In this document: positions 17,267 through 28,082 of the stretch, piece after piece
Layout: the number at the start of each line of letters is the position of its first letter
Position numbering within the stretch: the stretch's first letter is position 1
NCBI RefSeq assembly: GCF_009760405.1
Contig: NZ_WRPP01000003.1
Span: 987,140 to 1,051,139, forward strand
Reading direction: 5' to 3'
Length of the DNA stretch: 64,000 nt
Source: Nocardia terrae
Lineage (GTDB): Bacteria; Actinomycetota; Actinomycetes; Mycobacteriales; Mycobacteriaceae
Notes under the pieces: generated by a model
The model's input: only the letters and a program-made list of their open reading frames with translations
Told to the model about the DNA's origin: nothing
Databases searched by the model: none
Translations under genes and position numbers: made by a program

Positions 17267-18241
17267 TCACCTCTTCCGAGCCTTGGGGTCCAGGGCGTCG
17301 CGCACCGCGTCGCCGAGCATGATGAAGCTGAGCACCGTGAGCGCCAGTGCCGTCGCGGGATAGAACAGGATGGCCGAGGTGCGGATCTCCTTCTGGTCCG
17401 CGGCGATATCCGAACCCCAGGACACGATCTGGCGGGACAGCCCGACGCCGAGGTAGGACAGCGTCGCCTCGGTGACGATGAAGACGCCGAGGGAGATGGT
17501 GCTGACCACGATGAGCGGCCCGGTGGAGTTGGGCAGCACATGCCGGATCAGGGTCCGGAATCTGGAGACGCCCAACGCCTTTGCCGCCGTGACGTATTCG
17601 CTGTTGCGCGATTCGATCACCGCGCCCCGGGCGATGCGGGCGGCCTGCGGCCAGCTGAACGAGGCCAGCGTGATCATGACCGTCCACACCGTGCGGGTGT
17701 GCAGCAGCTGCATGAGCACGATCGCGGCGAGGGTCAGGGGCAGCGCGTAGAAGATCTCCGCGATGCGCGACACGACCGCGTCGAGCAGTCCGCCGTAGTA
17801 CCCGGCGAACGCCCCGAGCGTGCCGCCGATCAGCACGAACAGCAGGGTCGCACCGAGCCCGGTCTCCACCGACGCCCGCGCGCCGTACACGGTGCGGGTG
17901 TAGATGTCGCAGCCCTGCTTGTCGAAGCCGAACGGATGGCCCGACGACGGCGGATGCATGCTGAAATCGCCGCTGCAGTACCGCGGATCCTGACCGCTGA
18001 ACAGCGACGGCCACACGGCGACCAACAGGATGAACAGGATCAGCAGCGTCGCGACGATGAAGATCGGATTGCGCCGCAGCTGCTGCCAGGCCTCGCGCCA
18101 CACGCTGGTCGGGGCGGCGGTTTCGTTGACCCGGTCGGTCGCGAGCACCTCCACCTCGTCCGGCGGCGCGACGAAATGCTCTTGCCCGGGCCGGTTCTCG
18201 TCAGGTGTCTCAGTCCGGGTTTCGGTCTGCGGCTCAGGCAT
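17267..18241 (-). CDS. dppC: Peptide ABC transporter permease DppC
   Basis: 324-residue inner-membrane permease. A cytoplasmic N-terminus rich in Glu/Pro (about 1-55) is followed by the OppC N-terminal segment REAWQQLRRNPIFIVATLLI. Several membrane helices come next, then the EAA loop with SFSWPQAARIARGAVIESRNSEYVTAAKALG (G at the end is the conserved glycine). It overlaps dppB by eight bases and precedes dppD by four, so the three are one transcript. Equivalent to Rv3664c. Confidence 0.92.
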   Translation of the reverse strand: MPEPQTETRTETPDENRPGQEHFVAPPDEVEVLATDRVNETAAPTSVWREAWQQLRRNPIFIVATLLILFILLVAVWPSLFSGQDPRYCSGDFSMHPPSSGHPFGFDKQGCDIYTRTVYGARASVETGLGATLLFVLIGGTLGAFAGYYGGLLDAVVSRIAEIFYALPLTLAAIVLMQLLHTRTVWTVMITLASFSWPQAARIARGAVIESRNSEYVTAAKALGVSRFRTLIRHVLPNSTGPLIVVSTISLGVFIVTEATLSYLGVGLSRQIVSWGSDIAADQKEIRTSAILFYPATALALTVLSFIMLGDAVRDALDPKARKR

Positions 18242-19160
18242 AGCGGATCCTCGGATCGAGTGCGGCGTAGAGCAGATCGACGATCAGATTCGTCAGCAGC
18301 AGGATCACGATCAGCACGGTCACGAAGGCCACCACCGTGGGCGGTTCACCGCGCGTGATCGCCTGGTACAGCGTGCCTCCCACGCCCGGGATGTTGAAGA
18401 TGCCCTCGGTGACGACCGCGCCGCCCATGAGGAAGCCGAGATCGGTGCCGACGAAGGTGATCACCGGGATCAGCGAGTTGCGCAGGATGTGCACCACGAT
18501 GACCCGCCGGCGGCTCAGCCCCTTGGCGGTCGCGGTGCGCACGTAATCCGCGCTCATGTTCTCCGCCACCGCGTTTCGCGTCAGCCGCAGCACGTAGGCG
18601 AACGACAGCGAGCCCAGCACGAACGCCGGCACCAGCAGATCGCCGAAACTCGCCTTGCCGCCGACGGTCACCGGGGCAATGCCCCATTTGATGCCGAGCA
18701 GGTACTGGGCGAGGAAGCCCACCACGAAGATCGGCACGGCGATGATGATCAGGCTCAGCACCAGCATGGTGGAGTCGAACAGTTTGCCCTTGCGCAGTCC
18801 GGCGACCAGGCCGAACACGACACCGAAGAAGAACTCGATACAGACCGCCATGATGGCCAGCCGGAAGGTGATCGGGAAGGCGCGAACGAGCTCGTCGCGG
18901 ACCGGCCGCCCCGAGAACGAGGTGCCGAAGTCCAGGGTGACAATGCCTTTCAGGTATTCGAGGTACTGGATGTAGAAGGGTTGATCGAGGTGGTAGCGCG
19001 CCTTGAGGGCCGCCTCCACCGCGGGTGTCATCTGCCGGTCACCGGCCAGCGCCTGAATCGGGTCGCCCGGAACCAGGAACACCATCGCGTAAATGAGCAG
19101 CGTCGCTCCGAGAAAGACCGGAATCATCTGGAGCAACCGCCGCACGACATACCAAGCCAT
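18234..19160 (-). CDS. dppB: Peptide ABC transporter permease DppB
   Basis: 308-residue inner-membrane permease of the same importer. It starts MAWYVVRRLLQMIPVFLGAT, the usual N-terminus of DppB/OppB proteins, and has the large external loop after helix 1 (GDPIQALAGDRQMTPAVEAAL). The conserved EAA loop reads LTRNAVAENMSADYVRTATAKGLSRR. An inverted repeat separates it from dppA upstream, which may set its level below that of the binding protein. Equivalent to Rv3665c. Confidence 0.92.
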   Translation of the reverse strand: MAWYVVRRLLQMIPVFLGATLLIYAMVFLVPGDPIQALAGDRQMTPAVEAALKARYHLDQPFYIQYLEYLKGIVTLDFGTSFSGRPVRDELVRAFPITFRLAIMAVCIEFFFGVVFGLVAGLRKGKLFDSTMLVLSLIIIAVPIFVVGFLAQYLLGIKWGIAPVTVGGKASFGDLLVPAFVLGSLSFAYVLRLTRNAVAENMSADYVRTATAKGLSRRRVIVVHILRNSLIPVITFVGTDLGFLMGGAVVTEGIFNIPGVGGTLYQAITRGEPPTVVAFVTVLIVILLLTNLIVDLLYAALDPRIRYA

Positions 19161-19187
19161 GGTTCACACTCCACTGCGAGAGCGGGC

Positions 19188-19219
19188 GTGCGGCGGCACG
19201 GGTGAGCGCGCCGCCGCAC
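19188..19219 (-). terminator. Intercistronic hairpin between dppA and dppB
   Basis: Perfect 10-bp inverted repeat GTGCGGCGGC / GCCGCCGCAC with a 12-base loop, lying between the dppA stop and the dppB start. There is no U-tract. Such hairpins after a binding-protein gene commonly protect its mRNA or terminate part of the transcripts; this role is inferred. Confidence 0.5.
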
Positions 19220-19231
19220 CACCCGCGGCGG

Positions 19232-20827
19232 CTACTTCTCGATGTTCTCGAAGTCGAACAGACCCGACCAGGACACCTCGGCCTTCTTGACCTTGTCCGA
19301 GCGCCCGGCCGCGACGTTGTAGTCGAAGATCGGGATATCGGCCATGTCCTTGAACAACAGCTGCTGGGCCTGCGCGAGGATGTCGTAGGCGGCCTCCGGG
19401 GTGGCGGCCCCCTGGGCCTGGGTCAGCAGCTTGTCGAACTCCGGGTTGCTGTACTGCGTGTTGTTGGTGCCGGATCCGGTGAGGTACAGCGAGGTCAGGA
19501 ACTCGAACATGGACGGGTAGTCGCCCTGCCAGCCGTAGCGGAACGCCTTGCCGATGGTCTTGTTGGTGATCTCGTCACGAATGTTCTTGAACGTCGGGTA
19601 CGGCACACCGACCGCGTCGATGCCCAGGGTGTTCTTGACACTGTTGGCCACGGCCTCGATCCACGCCTGGTGACCGCCGTCGGCGTTGTAGGCGATCTGG
19701 TAGGTGCCCGACCACGGCGACATCGTATTCGCCTGTGCCCACAGCTTCTTCGCCTCGTCCGGGTTGAACTTCAGCACGTCCGAACCGGGCAGATCCTTGC
19801 GGAAGCCGGGCAGCGTGAACGCGGTGAAGTCCTGGCAGGGCACTCGGGTGCCGTGGAAGATGTTCTGCGCGATCTGTTCCCGGTTGATCGCCATCGAGAT
19901 GGCCTTGCGGCGCAGCACGCCCTCCGCGCCGGCGAAGTGCGGCACGGTCGGCTGGATGCCGATGTGCTGGCTGTAGGCGATGGGCTTGTGGATGGCGCGG
20001 TCGCCCAGATCCTTCTCATAGGTGGCGAGGGCCGTATCCGGGATGATGTCGAGGGCATCGAGGTTGCCCTGCAACAGATCCGCGTAGGCGGTGTCGTAGG
20101 ACTGGTACATCACGAACCGCAGACCCTTGTTCTTGGCCGGGCGGCCGCCGTGGTAGTCCGGATTCGGGACCACCTCGATCTTGACGTTGTGCTGCCAGGT
20201 CGAGAACTTGTACGGGCCGTTGCCGACAGGGTTCTCACCGAACTTCTTGGGGTCCTTGTAGAAGGAGTCCGGCATCGGATAGAAGGGGGCGAAGCCCAGC
20301 TTCAGCTCGAAGTCGATCGACGGGTTGGTCAGGTCGACGGTGAAGGTGTGGTCGTCGATCACCTTCAGACCCGACATCGTCTGCGCCTTGGGCGGATTCG
20401 CCTGGACGTCGTCGTAGCCGGCGATCCCCTCGAAAGCCCAGTTCTGCAACTGGCCGTTGGTGGAGAGAGCGCCGTAGTTCCACGCGTCGACGAAGGACTT
20501 CGCGGTCACCGGCGTCCCGTCGGTGAATTTCCAGTCCTTGAGGGTGATCTTGTAGTGCTGCCGATCGGTCGTCTCGATGGACTGCGCCACCTCGTTGTGA
20601 GCGGTGCCGTTGACGTCGTAGTACTTCAGCCCCGCCCAGAGCCGGTCGATCACGCGACCGCCCATGTTCTCGTTGACGTCCGTGGGTACCAGTGGTCGCT
20701 GCGGCTCACCGCCGTTGACCGTCACGAAGCCGGAATCGTCGCCGCCTCCGGAGGAACAACCTGTCACCGCCAGGCCGGTCGCCAGTATGACCGCCGCGGC
20801 CAGTGCGGTAATCGTCTTGATTCTCAA
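19232..20827 (-). CDS. dppA: Peptide-binding lipoprotein DppA
   Basis: Extracytoplasmic solute-binding protein (SBP family 5) that delivers peptides to DppB/DppC. The chosen TTG at 20827 has GGGAG seven bases upstream and gives 531 residues starting LRIKTITALAAAV. A lipoprotein signal peptide ends in the lipobox LAVTGC (Cys at 24). The family signature region WKFTDGTPVTAKSFVDAWNYG is present. An in-frame ATG at 20872 would add a 15-residue MSDPPSHLPG extension that does not suit a signal peptide. First gene of the dpp operon, divergent from acs. Equivalent to Rv3666c. Confidence 0.88.
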   Translation of the reverse strand: MRIKTITALAAAVILATGLAVTGCSSGGGDDSGFVTVNGGEPQRPLVPTDVNENMGGRVIDRLWAGLKYYDVNGTAHNEVAQSIETTDRQHYKITLKDWKFTDGTPVTAKSFVDAWNYGALSTNGQLQNWAFEGIAGYDDVQANPPKAQTMSGLKVIDDHTFTVDLTNPSIDFELKLGFAPFYPMPDSFYKDPKKFGENPVGNGPYKFSTWQHNVKIEVVPNPDYHGGRPAKNKGLRFVMYQSYDTAYADLLQGNLDALDIIPDTALATYEKDLGDRAIHKPIAYSQHIGIQPTVPHFAGAEGVLRRKAISMAINREQIAQNIFHGTRVPCQDFTAFTLPGFRKDLPGSDVLKFNPDEAKKLWAQANTMSPWSGTYQIAYNADGGHQAWIEAVANSVKNTLGIDAVGVPYPTFKNIRDEITNKTIGKAFRYGWQGDYPSMFEFLTSLYLTGSGTNNTQYSNPEFDKLLTQAQGAATPEAAYDILAQAQQLLFKDMADIPIFDYNVAAGRSDKVKKAEVSWSGLFDFENIEK

Positions 20828-21200
20828 CGCTTTACTCCCGTGTCCAGGAAGGTGCGAAGGAGGATCGGACAACCAGCCGGGGTCGCCGGTGGTTATAACA
20901 ATCCACCTTGGGTGAATCGGACAGTAACCATCCCCGCCGGTGTTGTCAGCGGATCGAAACAGGAATGTTCAGCTTGTTAGCAATCCGGCAACATGGGTCA
21001 TACGGAGAGAGGACTTCGGGTGACACAGTGCACAGCGCCGAGGGAAGACCGTTCACGGTTCGGTCATACCCGCTCTGGCAGGTTCATCACGACCGCCCAC
21101 CGATCGAGACGGCAGGACACGACGCAGGTCACAGTCGGTTAGGGTCGAACGTGGCCGCCGTCACCCCGCGCGGCCTGCACGCGAGAGAAGAAGAGACGAG
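20828..21200. other. Divergent dppA/acs control region
   Basis: 373 bases between divergent genes. It contains the Crp-like site at 21019-21034 and an acs leader ending in the ribosome site GAGAGAAGAAGAGACGAG. TAGGGT near 21138 could be the acs -10. No small gene was found. Confidence 0.5.
21019..21034. promoter_or_regulatory. Candidate Crp/GlxR site upstream of acs
   Basis: GGTGACACAGTGCACA matches the TGTGANNNNNNTCACA pattern with both GTGA and CACA half sites kept, missing at the first base and one inner base. It lies 167 bases upstream of the acs ATG and about 190 from the dppA start. The window encodes a Crp-type regulator (30205-30879). Binding is inferred from sequence only. Confidence 0.45.
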
Positions 21201-23150
<1,950 letters not shown>

Positions 23151-23169
23151 GCGCGTCGACAGTCGGCGG

Positions 23170-23196
23170 GGCCCCGTGACCTGCGGTCACGGGGCC
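23170..23196 (+). terminator. acs terminator
   Basis: Perfect 12-bp inverted repeat GGCCCCGTGACC / GGTCACGGGGCC with a 3-base loop, 20 bases after the acs stop, followed by TCTT. Confidence 0.8.
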
Positions 23197-23351
23197 TCTT
23201 CGCGTACCGGGTGGTCAAGAAGTTCCAGGCAAACCGTTAGAATTGCGCAAAAGGTGTGCCGGGAAGTCTGGTCGGCATGCGGTGTGCCGAGGATCCCGTC
23301 AGTGGTGTGCACGCCGCTGTTCTGTCGAACGTACGGCTGAAAGGTGCACCC

Positions 23352-24578
23352 GTGATCGCTCAGGTCCGATCGGAGCTGGCCCGCTATCTGAGAACCGAAA
23401 CCTTCGGCGGCGCTTTGCTTCTCATCGCGGCGGCCGGAGCGCTCATCTGGGTCAACTCGCCGTGGGGAGCGAGCTACACGACCATGGTCGACACCCGGCT
23501 CGCGATACCCGCCCTGCACCTGGATCTCACCCTGGCCGACTGGACCAAGGACGGTCTGCTGGCCATCTTCTTCTTCGTGGCCGGGCTCGAGCTCAAACGC
23601 GAGCTGGTCGTGGGCGAACTCGCCGACCGCAAGAGCGCCACCCTGCCCATCGTGGCCGCCGTCGGCGGGGTGCTGGTGCCCGCGCTCATCGCCATGGGCA
23701 TCGGCTGGGGCGTGGACGGCATGGACCGCGGCTGGGCCATCCCGGTCGCCACCGATATCGCCTTCGCACTGGCCGTGCTGGCCATGACGGGTTCGCGGAT
23801 TCCGGCCAGCGCCCGCGTGTTCCTGCTCAGTCTGGCCGTGGTGGACGACCTGATCGCCATCATCCTGATCGCGGTGCTGTTCACCACCACCCTGAAGATG
23901 CTGTGGCTGCTGATCGCGGTGCTGTGCCTCGCCGGGTGGGCGCTGGCCCAGCGGTTCCGGCTCGGCAGTCCGTTCATCTACGTGCCGCTGGGCCTGCTGG
24001 CCTGGTATGCCCTGCACGAGGCCGGGATTCACGCCACCCTGGCCGGGGTGGCGTGCGGCCTGCTGACCCGGGTGCGCCCGGATCCGGACGAGGACGAGCA
24101 CTGTGTGCCCGCCGCCCGGCTCGAGCACTTCTTCCAGCCCATCTCCGCCGCGCTCTGCGTGCCGCTGTTCGCCCTGTTCGCCTCGGGCGTCCCGCTGGAT
24201 TCGAGGGTGCTCTCGGAGATCTTCACCAACCGGCTGTCGCTGGCGATCATCGTGGGCCTGCTGGTCGGCAAGACGGTGGGCATCTTCGGATTCAGCTGGC
24301 TCGCGGTGCGATTGGGGATCGCGGTGCGACCGGCGGATCTCGGTTATCGGGACATGTTCGCCCTGTCGGTACTGGGCGCGATCGGCTTCACCGTTAGCCT
24401 CTTGGTGGCAGAACTGGCATTGGAAGGCGTCGGCGACGGCAGCGAGGCAGAACTCGCAAAAGCGGCGGTGTTGCTCACGTCTTTGGCGGCTTCCCTGGCC
24501 GGTTCGGCGCTACTGTTGCGTCGTGGGCGTGTTCACCAGGCACGACGAGAAGCGCGAGCGCTGCAAAGTCAAGAGTGA
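23352..24578 (+). CDS. nhaA: Na+/H+ antiporter NhaA
   Basis: 408-residue inner-membrane antiporter that exports Na+ in exchange for protons. It has about 11-12 hydrophobic segments, the ion-binding Asp pair in AVVDDLIAIILI, and the unwound helix region VATDIAFALAVLAM. The N-terminal RTETFGGALLLIAAAGALIWVNSPW is typical of the family. The GTG at 23352 is chosen for its upstream GAAAGG; the open frame extends to 23256. Its stop is close to or overlaps possible starts of the holin-like gene that follows. Confidence 0.93.
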   Translation: MIAQVRSELARYLRTETFGGALLLIAAAGALIWVNSPWGASYTTMVDTRLAIPALHLDLTLADWTKDGLLAIFFFVAGLELKRELVVGELADRKSATLPIVAAVGGVLVPALIAMGIGWGVDGMDRGWAIPVATDIAFALAVLAMTGSRIPASARVFLLSLAVVDDLIAIILIAVLFTTTLKMLWLLIAVLCLAGWALAQRFRLGSPFIYVPLGLLAWYALHEAGIHATLAGVACGLLTRVRPDPDEDEHCVPAARLEHFFQPISAALCVPLFALFASGVPLDSRVLSEIFTNRLSLAIIVGLLVGKTVGIFGFSWLAVRLGIAVRPADLGYRDMFALSVLGAIGFTVSLLVAELALEGVGDGSEAELAKAAVLLTSLAASLAGSALLLRRGRVHQARREARALQSQE

Positions 24579-24619
24579 CACCGGACAGTACTACCGGGAC
24601 ATGGAGAAGGGTCGAGCAA

Positions 24620-25135
24620 TTGAGCTTCACACAGGGCGGTAACGGCTACGACGGGAACCGCACCCGCACCGTCACCTCGATTCCGCTGTCCGATGTCGAC
24701 GCCCATCAGTCGGCCACCTTCGGCACCTTGGTCCGCGACGCGACCGAGCAGATGTCGACCCTGGTGCGCGCCGAGGTGGAGCTCGCCAAGGCCGAGGTGA
24801 CCGGTGAGATCAAGAAGGGCCTGCAGGGCAGCGTCTACTTCATCGTCGCGCTGACCATCCTGCTGTTCAGCTCCTTCTTCTTTTTCTTCTTCCTCGCCGA
24901 ACTGCTGGACGTGTGGCTGTACCGCTGGGCCGCGTTCCTGGTGGTCTTCCTGCTGATGATCGCCGCGGTGGCCGCGTTCGCGCTGCTCGGGTATCTGAAG
25001 GTGCGCAAGCTGCGCGCCCCGGAGAAGACCATCGAGTCCCTCAAGGAGGCGAAGAGCGTGCTGCCGAGCGGTTTCGGTCACAGCGAGGAGCAGACCGTCG
25101 ACGCCACGGTCGAACTCGGCAAGCCCCGGACCTAG
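24620..25135 (+). CDS. Phage-holin-family (DUF1469) membrane protein (Rv3669 type)
   Basis: 171 residues from a TTG at 24620, which has GAGAAGGG eight bases upstream; a GTG at 24575 overlapping the nhaA stop would add 15 residues. The protein has an amphipathic segment TLVRDATEQMSTLVRAEVELAKAEV and two membrane helices: one around SVYFIVALTILLFSSFFFFFF (with a run of six Phe) and one around AAFLVVFLLMIAAVAAFALLG. A polar tail follows. The name Phage_holin_3_6 is a domain name only; in actinobacteria such genes are housekeeping envelope genes, not prophage remnants. No phage genes are near. Confidence 0.75.
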   Translation: MSFTQGGNGYDGNRTRTVTSIPLSDVDAHQSATFGTLVRDATEQMSTLVRAEVELAKAEVTGEIKKGLQGSVYFIVALTILLFSSFFFFFFLAELLDVWLYRWAAFLVVFLLMIAAVAAFALLGYLKVRKLRAPEKTIESLKEAKSVLPSGFGHSEEQTVDATVELGKPRT

Positions 25136-25158
25136 ACCTTCGATTACGCTGCTTCGGC

Positions 25159-26109
25159 GTGTCGTCGAATACGCATCCCGATCCGTCCACAGTCCGCTAC
25201 GACGGACCGTGGGCCCATCGGGACGTGCACGCCAACGGCATTCGCTTCCATGTCGTCGAGGCCGTGCCCGCCGGAACGGCCTACGCCGACCCGGACACCC
25301 CGCTGGTCGTGCTGCTGCACGGCTTCGGCGACTTCTGGTGGACGTGGCGGCACCAGCTGACCGGACTGGCCGCCCGCGGGTTCCGCACCGTCGCGGTGGA
25401 TCTGCGCGGCTACGGCGACAGCGACAAGCCGCCGCGCGGCTATGACGGCTGGACCCTCGCCGGTGATGTCGCCGGCCTGATCCGCGCGCTCGGCCACACC
25501 GACGCCACCCTGGTCGGCCACGCCGAGGGCGGCCTGGTCTGCTGGGCGACCGCCGTGCTGCATCCCCGCGTGGTGCGCTCCATCGCCCTGATCAGCTCCC
25601 CGCATCCGGTAGCCCTGAAACGAGCCGTGCTGCGCGACAAGGCACAGCGCTCGGCCTGGCTGCCCGCTTTCCTGAACTGCCAGCTGCCGCGGTTGCCGGA
25701 GGCCCGGCTCACCCGCGACGACGGCATCGAGATCGAACTCATGCTGCGCGAACGCGTCGGCGAACAGTGGTCGGCCACCGCCGAATTCGCCGACACCGCC
25801 CGCCGCATGCGCACCGCCATCCGGATTCCCGGCGCGGCGCACTGTGCGCTGGAGTATCAGCGCTGGGCCTTCCGTAGCCAATGGCGGCCCGACGGCAGGC
25901 GATTCATGTCGGCCATGAGCGAACCGGTGCGCGTGCCCACCCTGGCCCTCTACGGCGACCGGGACCGGTACATCCTGCCGAACACCATCCGCCGCGCCGG
26001 GCAGCTGTCACCGCAGCGACGGCTGGTGGCCATTCCGGACGCGGGTCACTATGCGCATCAGGAGAATCCGGAACCGGTCACGGCGGAGATCGCGAAACTC
26101 CTGGCCTGA
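25159..26109 (+). CDS. ephE: Alpha/beta hydrolase, EphE-like
   Basis: 316 residues from GTG at 25159. Alpha/beta-hydrolase fold with oxyanion motif LLHGFGDFWWTW, then VDLRGYGDSDKP as in epoxide hydrolases, acid residue in LYGDRDRYI, and catalytic His in DAGHYAHQENPE. The nucleophile elbow reads VGHAEGG. Where epoxide hydrolases have GHDWG and lipases GxSxG, the nucleophile position is Ala. The protein may therefore lack hydrolase activity or use another mechanism. It occupies the place of Rv3670 (ephE), after the holin-like gene and convergent with marP. Confidence 0.78.
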   Translation: MSSNTHPDPSTVRYDGPWAHRDVHANGIRFHVVEAVPAGTAYADPDTPLVVLLHGFGDFWWTWRHQLTGLAARGFRTVAVDLRGYGDSDKPPRGYDGWTLAGDVAGLIRALGHTDATLVGHAEGGLVCWATAVLHPRVVRSIALISSPHPVALKRAVLRDKAQRSAWLPAFLNCQLPRLPEARLTRDDGIEIELMLRERVGEQWSATAEFADTARRMRTAIRIPGAAHCALEYQRWAFRSQWRPDGRRFMSAMSEPVRVPTLALYGDRDRYILPNTIRRAGQLSPQRRLVAIPDAGHYAHQENPEPVTAEIAKLLA

Positions 26110-26118
26110 CAGACGAAA

Positions 26119-26153
26119 AACGGCCCCGGCGAATCAGGTTCGCCGGGGCCGTT
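26119..26153. terminator. Bidirectional terminator between ephE and marP
   Basis: Perfect 15-bp inverted repeat AACGGCCCCGGCGAA / TTCGCCGGGGCCGTT with a 5-base loop, between two convergent genes. AAAAA on the left gives a U-tract for minus-strand transcripts. Confidence 0.85.
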
Positions 26154-26163
26154 CTCGTTCTCG

Positions 26164-27357
26164 CTAACTCAGCACGCAGCTGCCCGTGCCGACCGCCTGC
26201 GTCTGGTTCGCCGCCGAATTCAGTTCCGGCCGTACCTCGTCGAGGGTCAGCACGTACCCGGTGTCGTCGTCGGTGACCGCCGCGCCGAACACCACGCCCA
26301 GGATCCGGCCGTCGGTGTCCACCAGCGGACCGCCGGAGTTACCGGCCCGCACCTGCCCGCGAATCGTGTACACCTCACGCTTGACGTCGTTGTCGCGGTA
26401 GATGTTGGGCCCCTTGAGGTTCAGGGTCTCGCGCACGCGGGCCGCGCTGGCGGTGTAGCGCCCGCCGCCCGGGTAGCCGAGCACGATCGAGCTCTCGCCC
26501 GAGGTGGCGTCGGCCGGGGCCAGCTGCAGCGGCTGCGCGTTCAGGCCCGGCACCGCGAGGATCGCGATGTCCTTGTTCGAGTCGAACAGCACCACGGTGG
26601 CCGGCTTGTTGCCGGTGGCGGTATCCACGCTCACGGTGTTGGTGCCCGCCACCACGTGAGCGTTGGTCATGATGCGGTCCGGAGCCACCACGAAGCCCGA
26701 ACCCTCCAGCTGCCGTTGGCAACTCGGCGCGATGCCGCGGATGCGCAGCACGCTGCTCTGCAGCTGCTGGGCGACCGGCAGCTGCAGCACGCTCGCGTCG
26801 GGCGGCTCCACCGCCGTGATCGGGACGTGCCCGAACGGGCCGATGACGTCCGGCAGGCCGGAGGTGTTGAGCAGGTTGGAGAAGTCGGTCGGCACCCGGC
26901 GCAGCCAGTCCGGCGCGACGTGGTCGACATTGCGCAGCACCTGGGAGTTGGTGACCGCGGCCGCGATTCCGGGCTGGGAGGAGTTCGTCAGCGGCAGGGC
27001 CAGCAGCCAGGCCGTGGCCAGCACCGCCACCGCCTGCAGGCCCGCGCCCACCACGCTGTCCACGCTGCGGGTGAACGGATCCCGCATGCCGCCGCGTGCG
27101 GCCCGCCCCAGCACCATGCCCGCGACCTCGCCGACGATCACCAGCGCCACGATGAGCAGCACGCCCACCAGCACGCGGGTGCGGCCCTCGCTGAGGTGCT
27201 TGAGAATGTGCGGGGCGATCAGAATGCCCGCCACCGCACCGAGAATCACGCCCAGGAAGGCCAGTGCCGAGGCGACCGCGCCCTGCCGCCACCCCGAGGT
27301 GGCCGCCAGCAGCGCCAGAATGATGATTCCGAGGTCGAGCCAGCCAGAGGCGCTCAT
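26164..27357 (-). CDS. marP: Acid-resistance periplasmic serine protease MarP
   Basis: 397-residue membrane-bound serine protease needed in mycobacteria for survival at low pH. The N-terminal part (about 1-125) is a four-helix CvpA/colicin-V-like membrane domain; the rest is a chymotrypsin-like protease with His 234 (TNAHVV), Asp 263 (NKDIAIL) and Ser 341 (AGNSGGPL). Cys 213 and Cys 394 correspond to the known stabilising disulfide. The ATG overlaps the stop of the Nudix gene (ATGA). Equivalent to Rv3671c. Confidence 0.93.
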   Translation of the reverse strand: MSASGWLDLGIIILALLAATSGWRQGAVASALAFLGVILGAVAGILIAPHILKHLSEGRTRVLVGVLLIVALVIVGEVAGMVLGRAARGGMRDPFTRSVDSVVGAGLQAVAVLATAWLLALPLTNSSQPGIAAAVTNSQVLRNVDHVAPDWLRRVPTDFSNLLNTSGLPDVIGPFGHVPITAVEPPDASVLQLPVAQQLQSSVLRIRGIAPSCQRQLEGSGFVVAPDRIMTNAHVVAGTNTVSVDTATGNKPATVVLFDSNKDIAILAVPGLNAQPLQLAPADATSGESSIVLGYPGGGRYTASAARVRETLNLKGPNIYRDNDVKREVYTIRGQVRAGNSGGPLVDTDGRILGVVFGAAVTDDDTGYVLTLDEVRPELNSAANQTQAVGTGSCVLS

Positions 27358-28082
27358 AATGTCATCCCTACCGCGGCCAGCGAGGCCTGCAGATCACGTA
27401 CATCGTGATGGTCCCATTCCGTCTCCCACCCCGACACCGCCAGCAGCCCGGCGAGCACGCCGGCGGTGAACCCCCACACCAGCATTCCGTCCACGGCGAA
27501 CGCGGGACCCATATAGCCCAGCGGATGCCGCACCACGAAACGGTTTGCCGGATCGATGAGTTCGGCCAGCGGCACCCGCGCGACGCGCGCGGCCTCGGTC
27601 TCGCTCACCACACCCACCTGGCCGGGGGTGCGCCAATAGGCGACCACCGGCGTCACATCGAACCGCGAGGGCGGCACGAAGATCTTGGGCAGCACCGCCA
27701 GCGGCTCCACGCTCGCCGGGTCCAGGCCGGTCTCCTCCCACGCCTCGCGCAGCGCGGTGCTGACCGGGCCGTCGTCCTGCGGCTCGACGCCGCCGCCCGG
27801 AAAGGCCACCTGGCCGCTGTGCTGGCGCAGGGTGGCGGCGCGCTGGGTGAGCAGCACGTCGGCATCGTCCGGAAGTCCGCCCGGCCCGGCCGGATTCGCC
27901 TCCGGCGAGCCGCCGAACAGCACCAGCACCGCCGCCTCCCGGGACGGGGTCACCGCGGCGGCGAAGCGCCGCATGGTGGTTCGCCGCAGTACCGGGTTCA
28001 CGCCCGTCGGATCGGCCGGATCGTGCTCGGCCACACCGCGTAGCCACGCGGGAATCCCCTTGGCGGACGCCTCTAGTCTCAC
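27354..28082 (-). CDS. Nudix hydrolase, CoA pyrophosphatase-like
   Basis: 242-residue Nudix enzyme; this subgroup cleaves CoA or other nucleotide diphosphates. The Nudix box reads GGGVEPQDDGPVSTALREAWEETGL, with the REAWEETG core; one extra residue relative to the strict GX5EX7REUXEEXGU pattern can be accommodated. LTQRAATLRQHSGQVAFPGG is the UPF0035/CoA-pyrophosphatase signature. Both ends overlap neighbours by ATGA (tlpA-like stop upstream, marP start downstream), so it is translated within the nth-marP operon. Equivalent to Rv3672c. Confidence 0.87.
   Translation of the reverse strand: MRLEASAKGIPAWLRGVAEHDPADPTGVNPVLRRTTMRRFAAAVTPSREAAVLVLFGGSPEANPAGPGGLPDDADVLLTQRAATLRQHSGQVAFPGGGVEPQDDGPVSTALREAWEETGLDPASVEPLAVLPKIFVPPSRFDVTPVVAYWRTPGQVGVVSETEAARVARVPLAELIDPANRFVVRHPLGYMGPAFAVDGMLVWGFTAGVLAGLLAVSGWETEWDHHDVRDLQASLAAVGMTL

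Noticed and set aside
16121..18358. Long plus-strand open frames opposite dppD and dppC (also 47459-50248 opposite the exporter)
   Set aside because: Antisense to well-supported genes, with low-complexity composition and no ribosome site.
24620..25135. Prophage remnant suggested by the holin domain name
   Set aside because: No lysis, tail or integrase genes nearby and the gene has a conserved position in mycobacteria.
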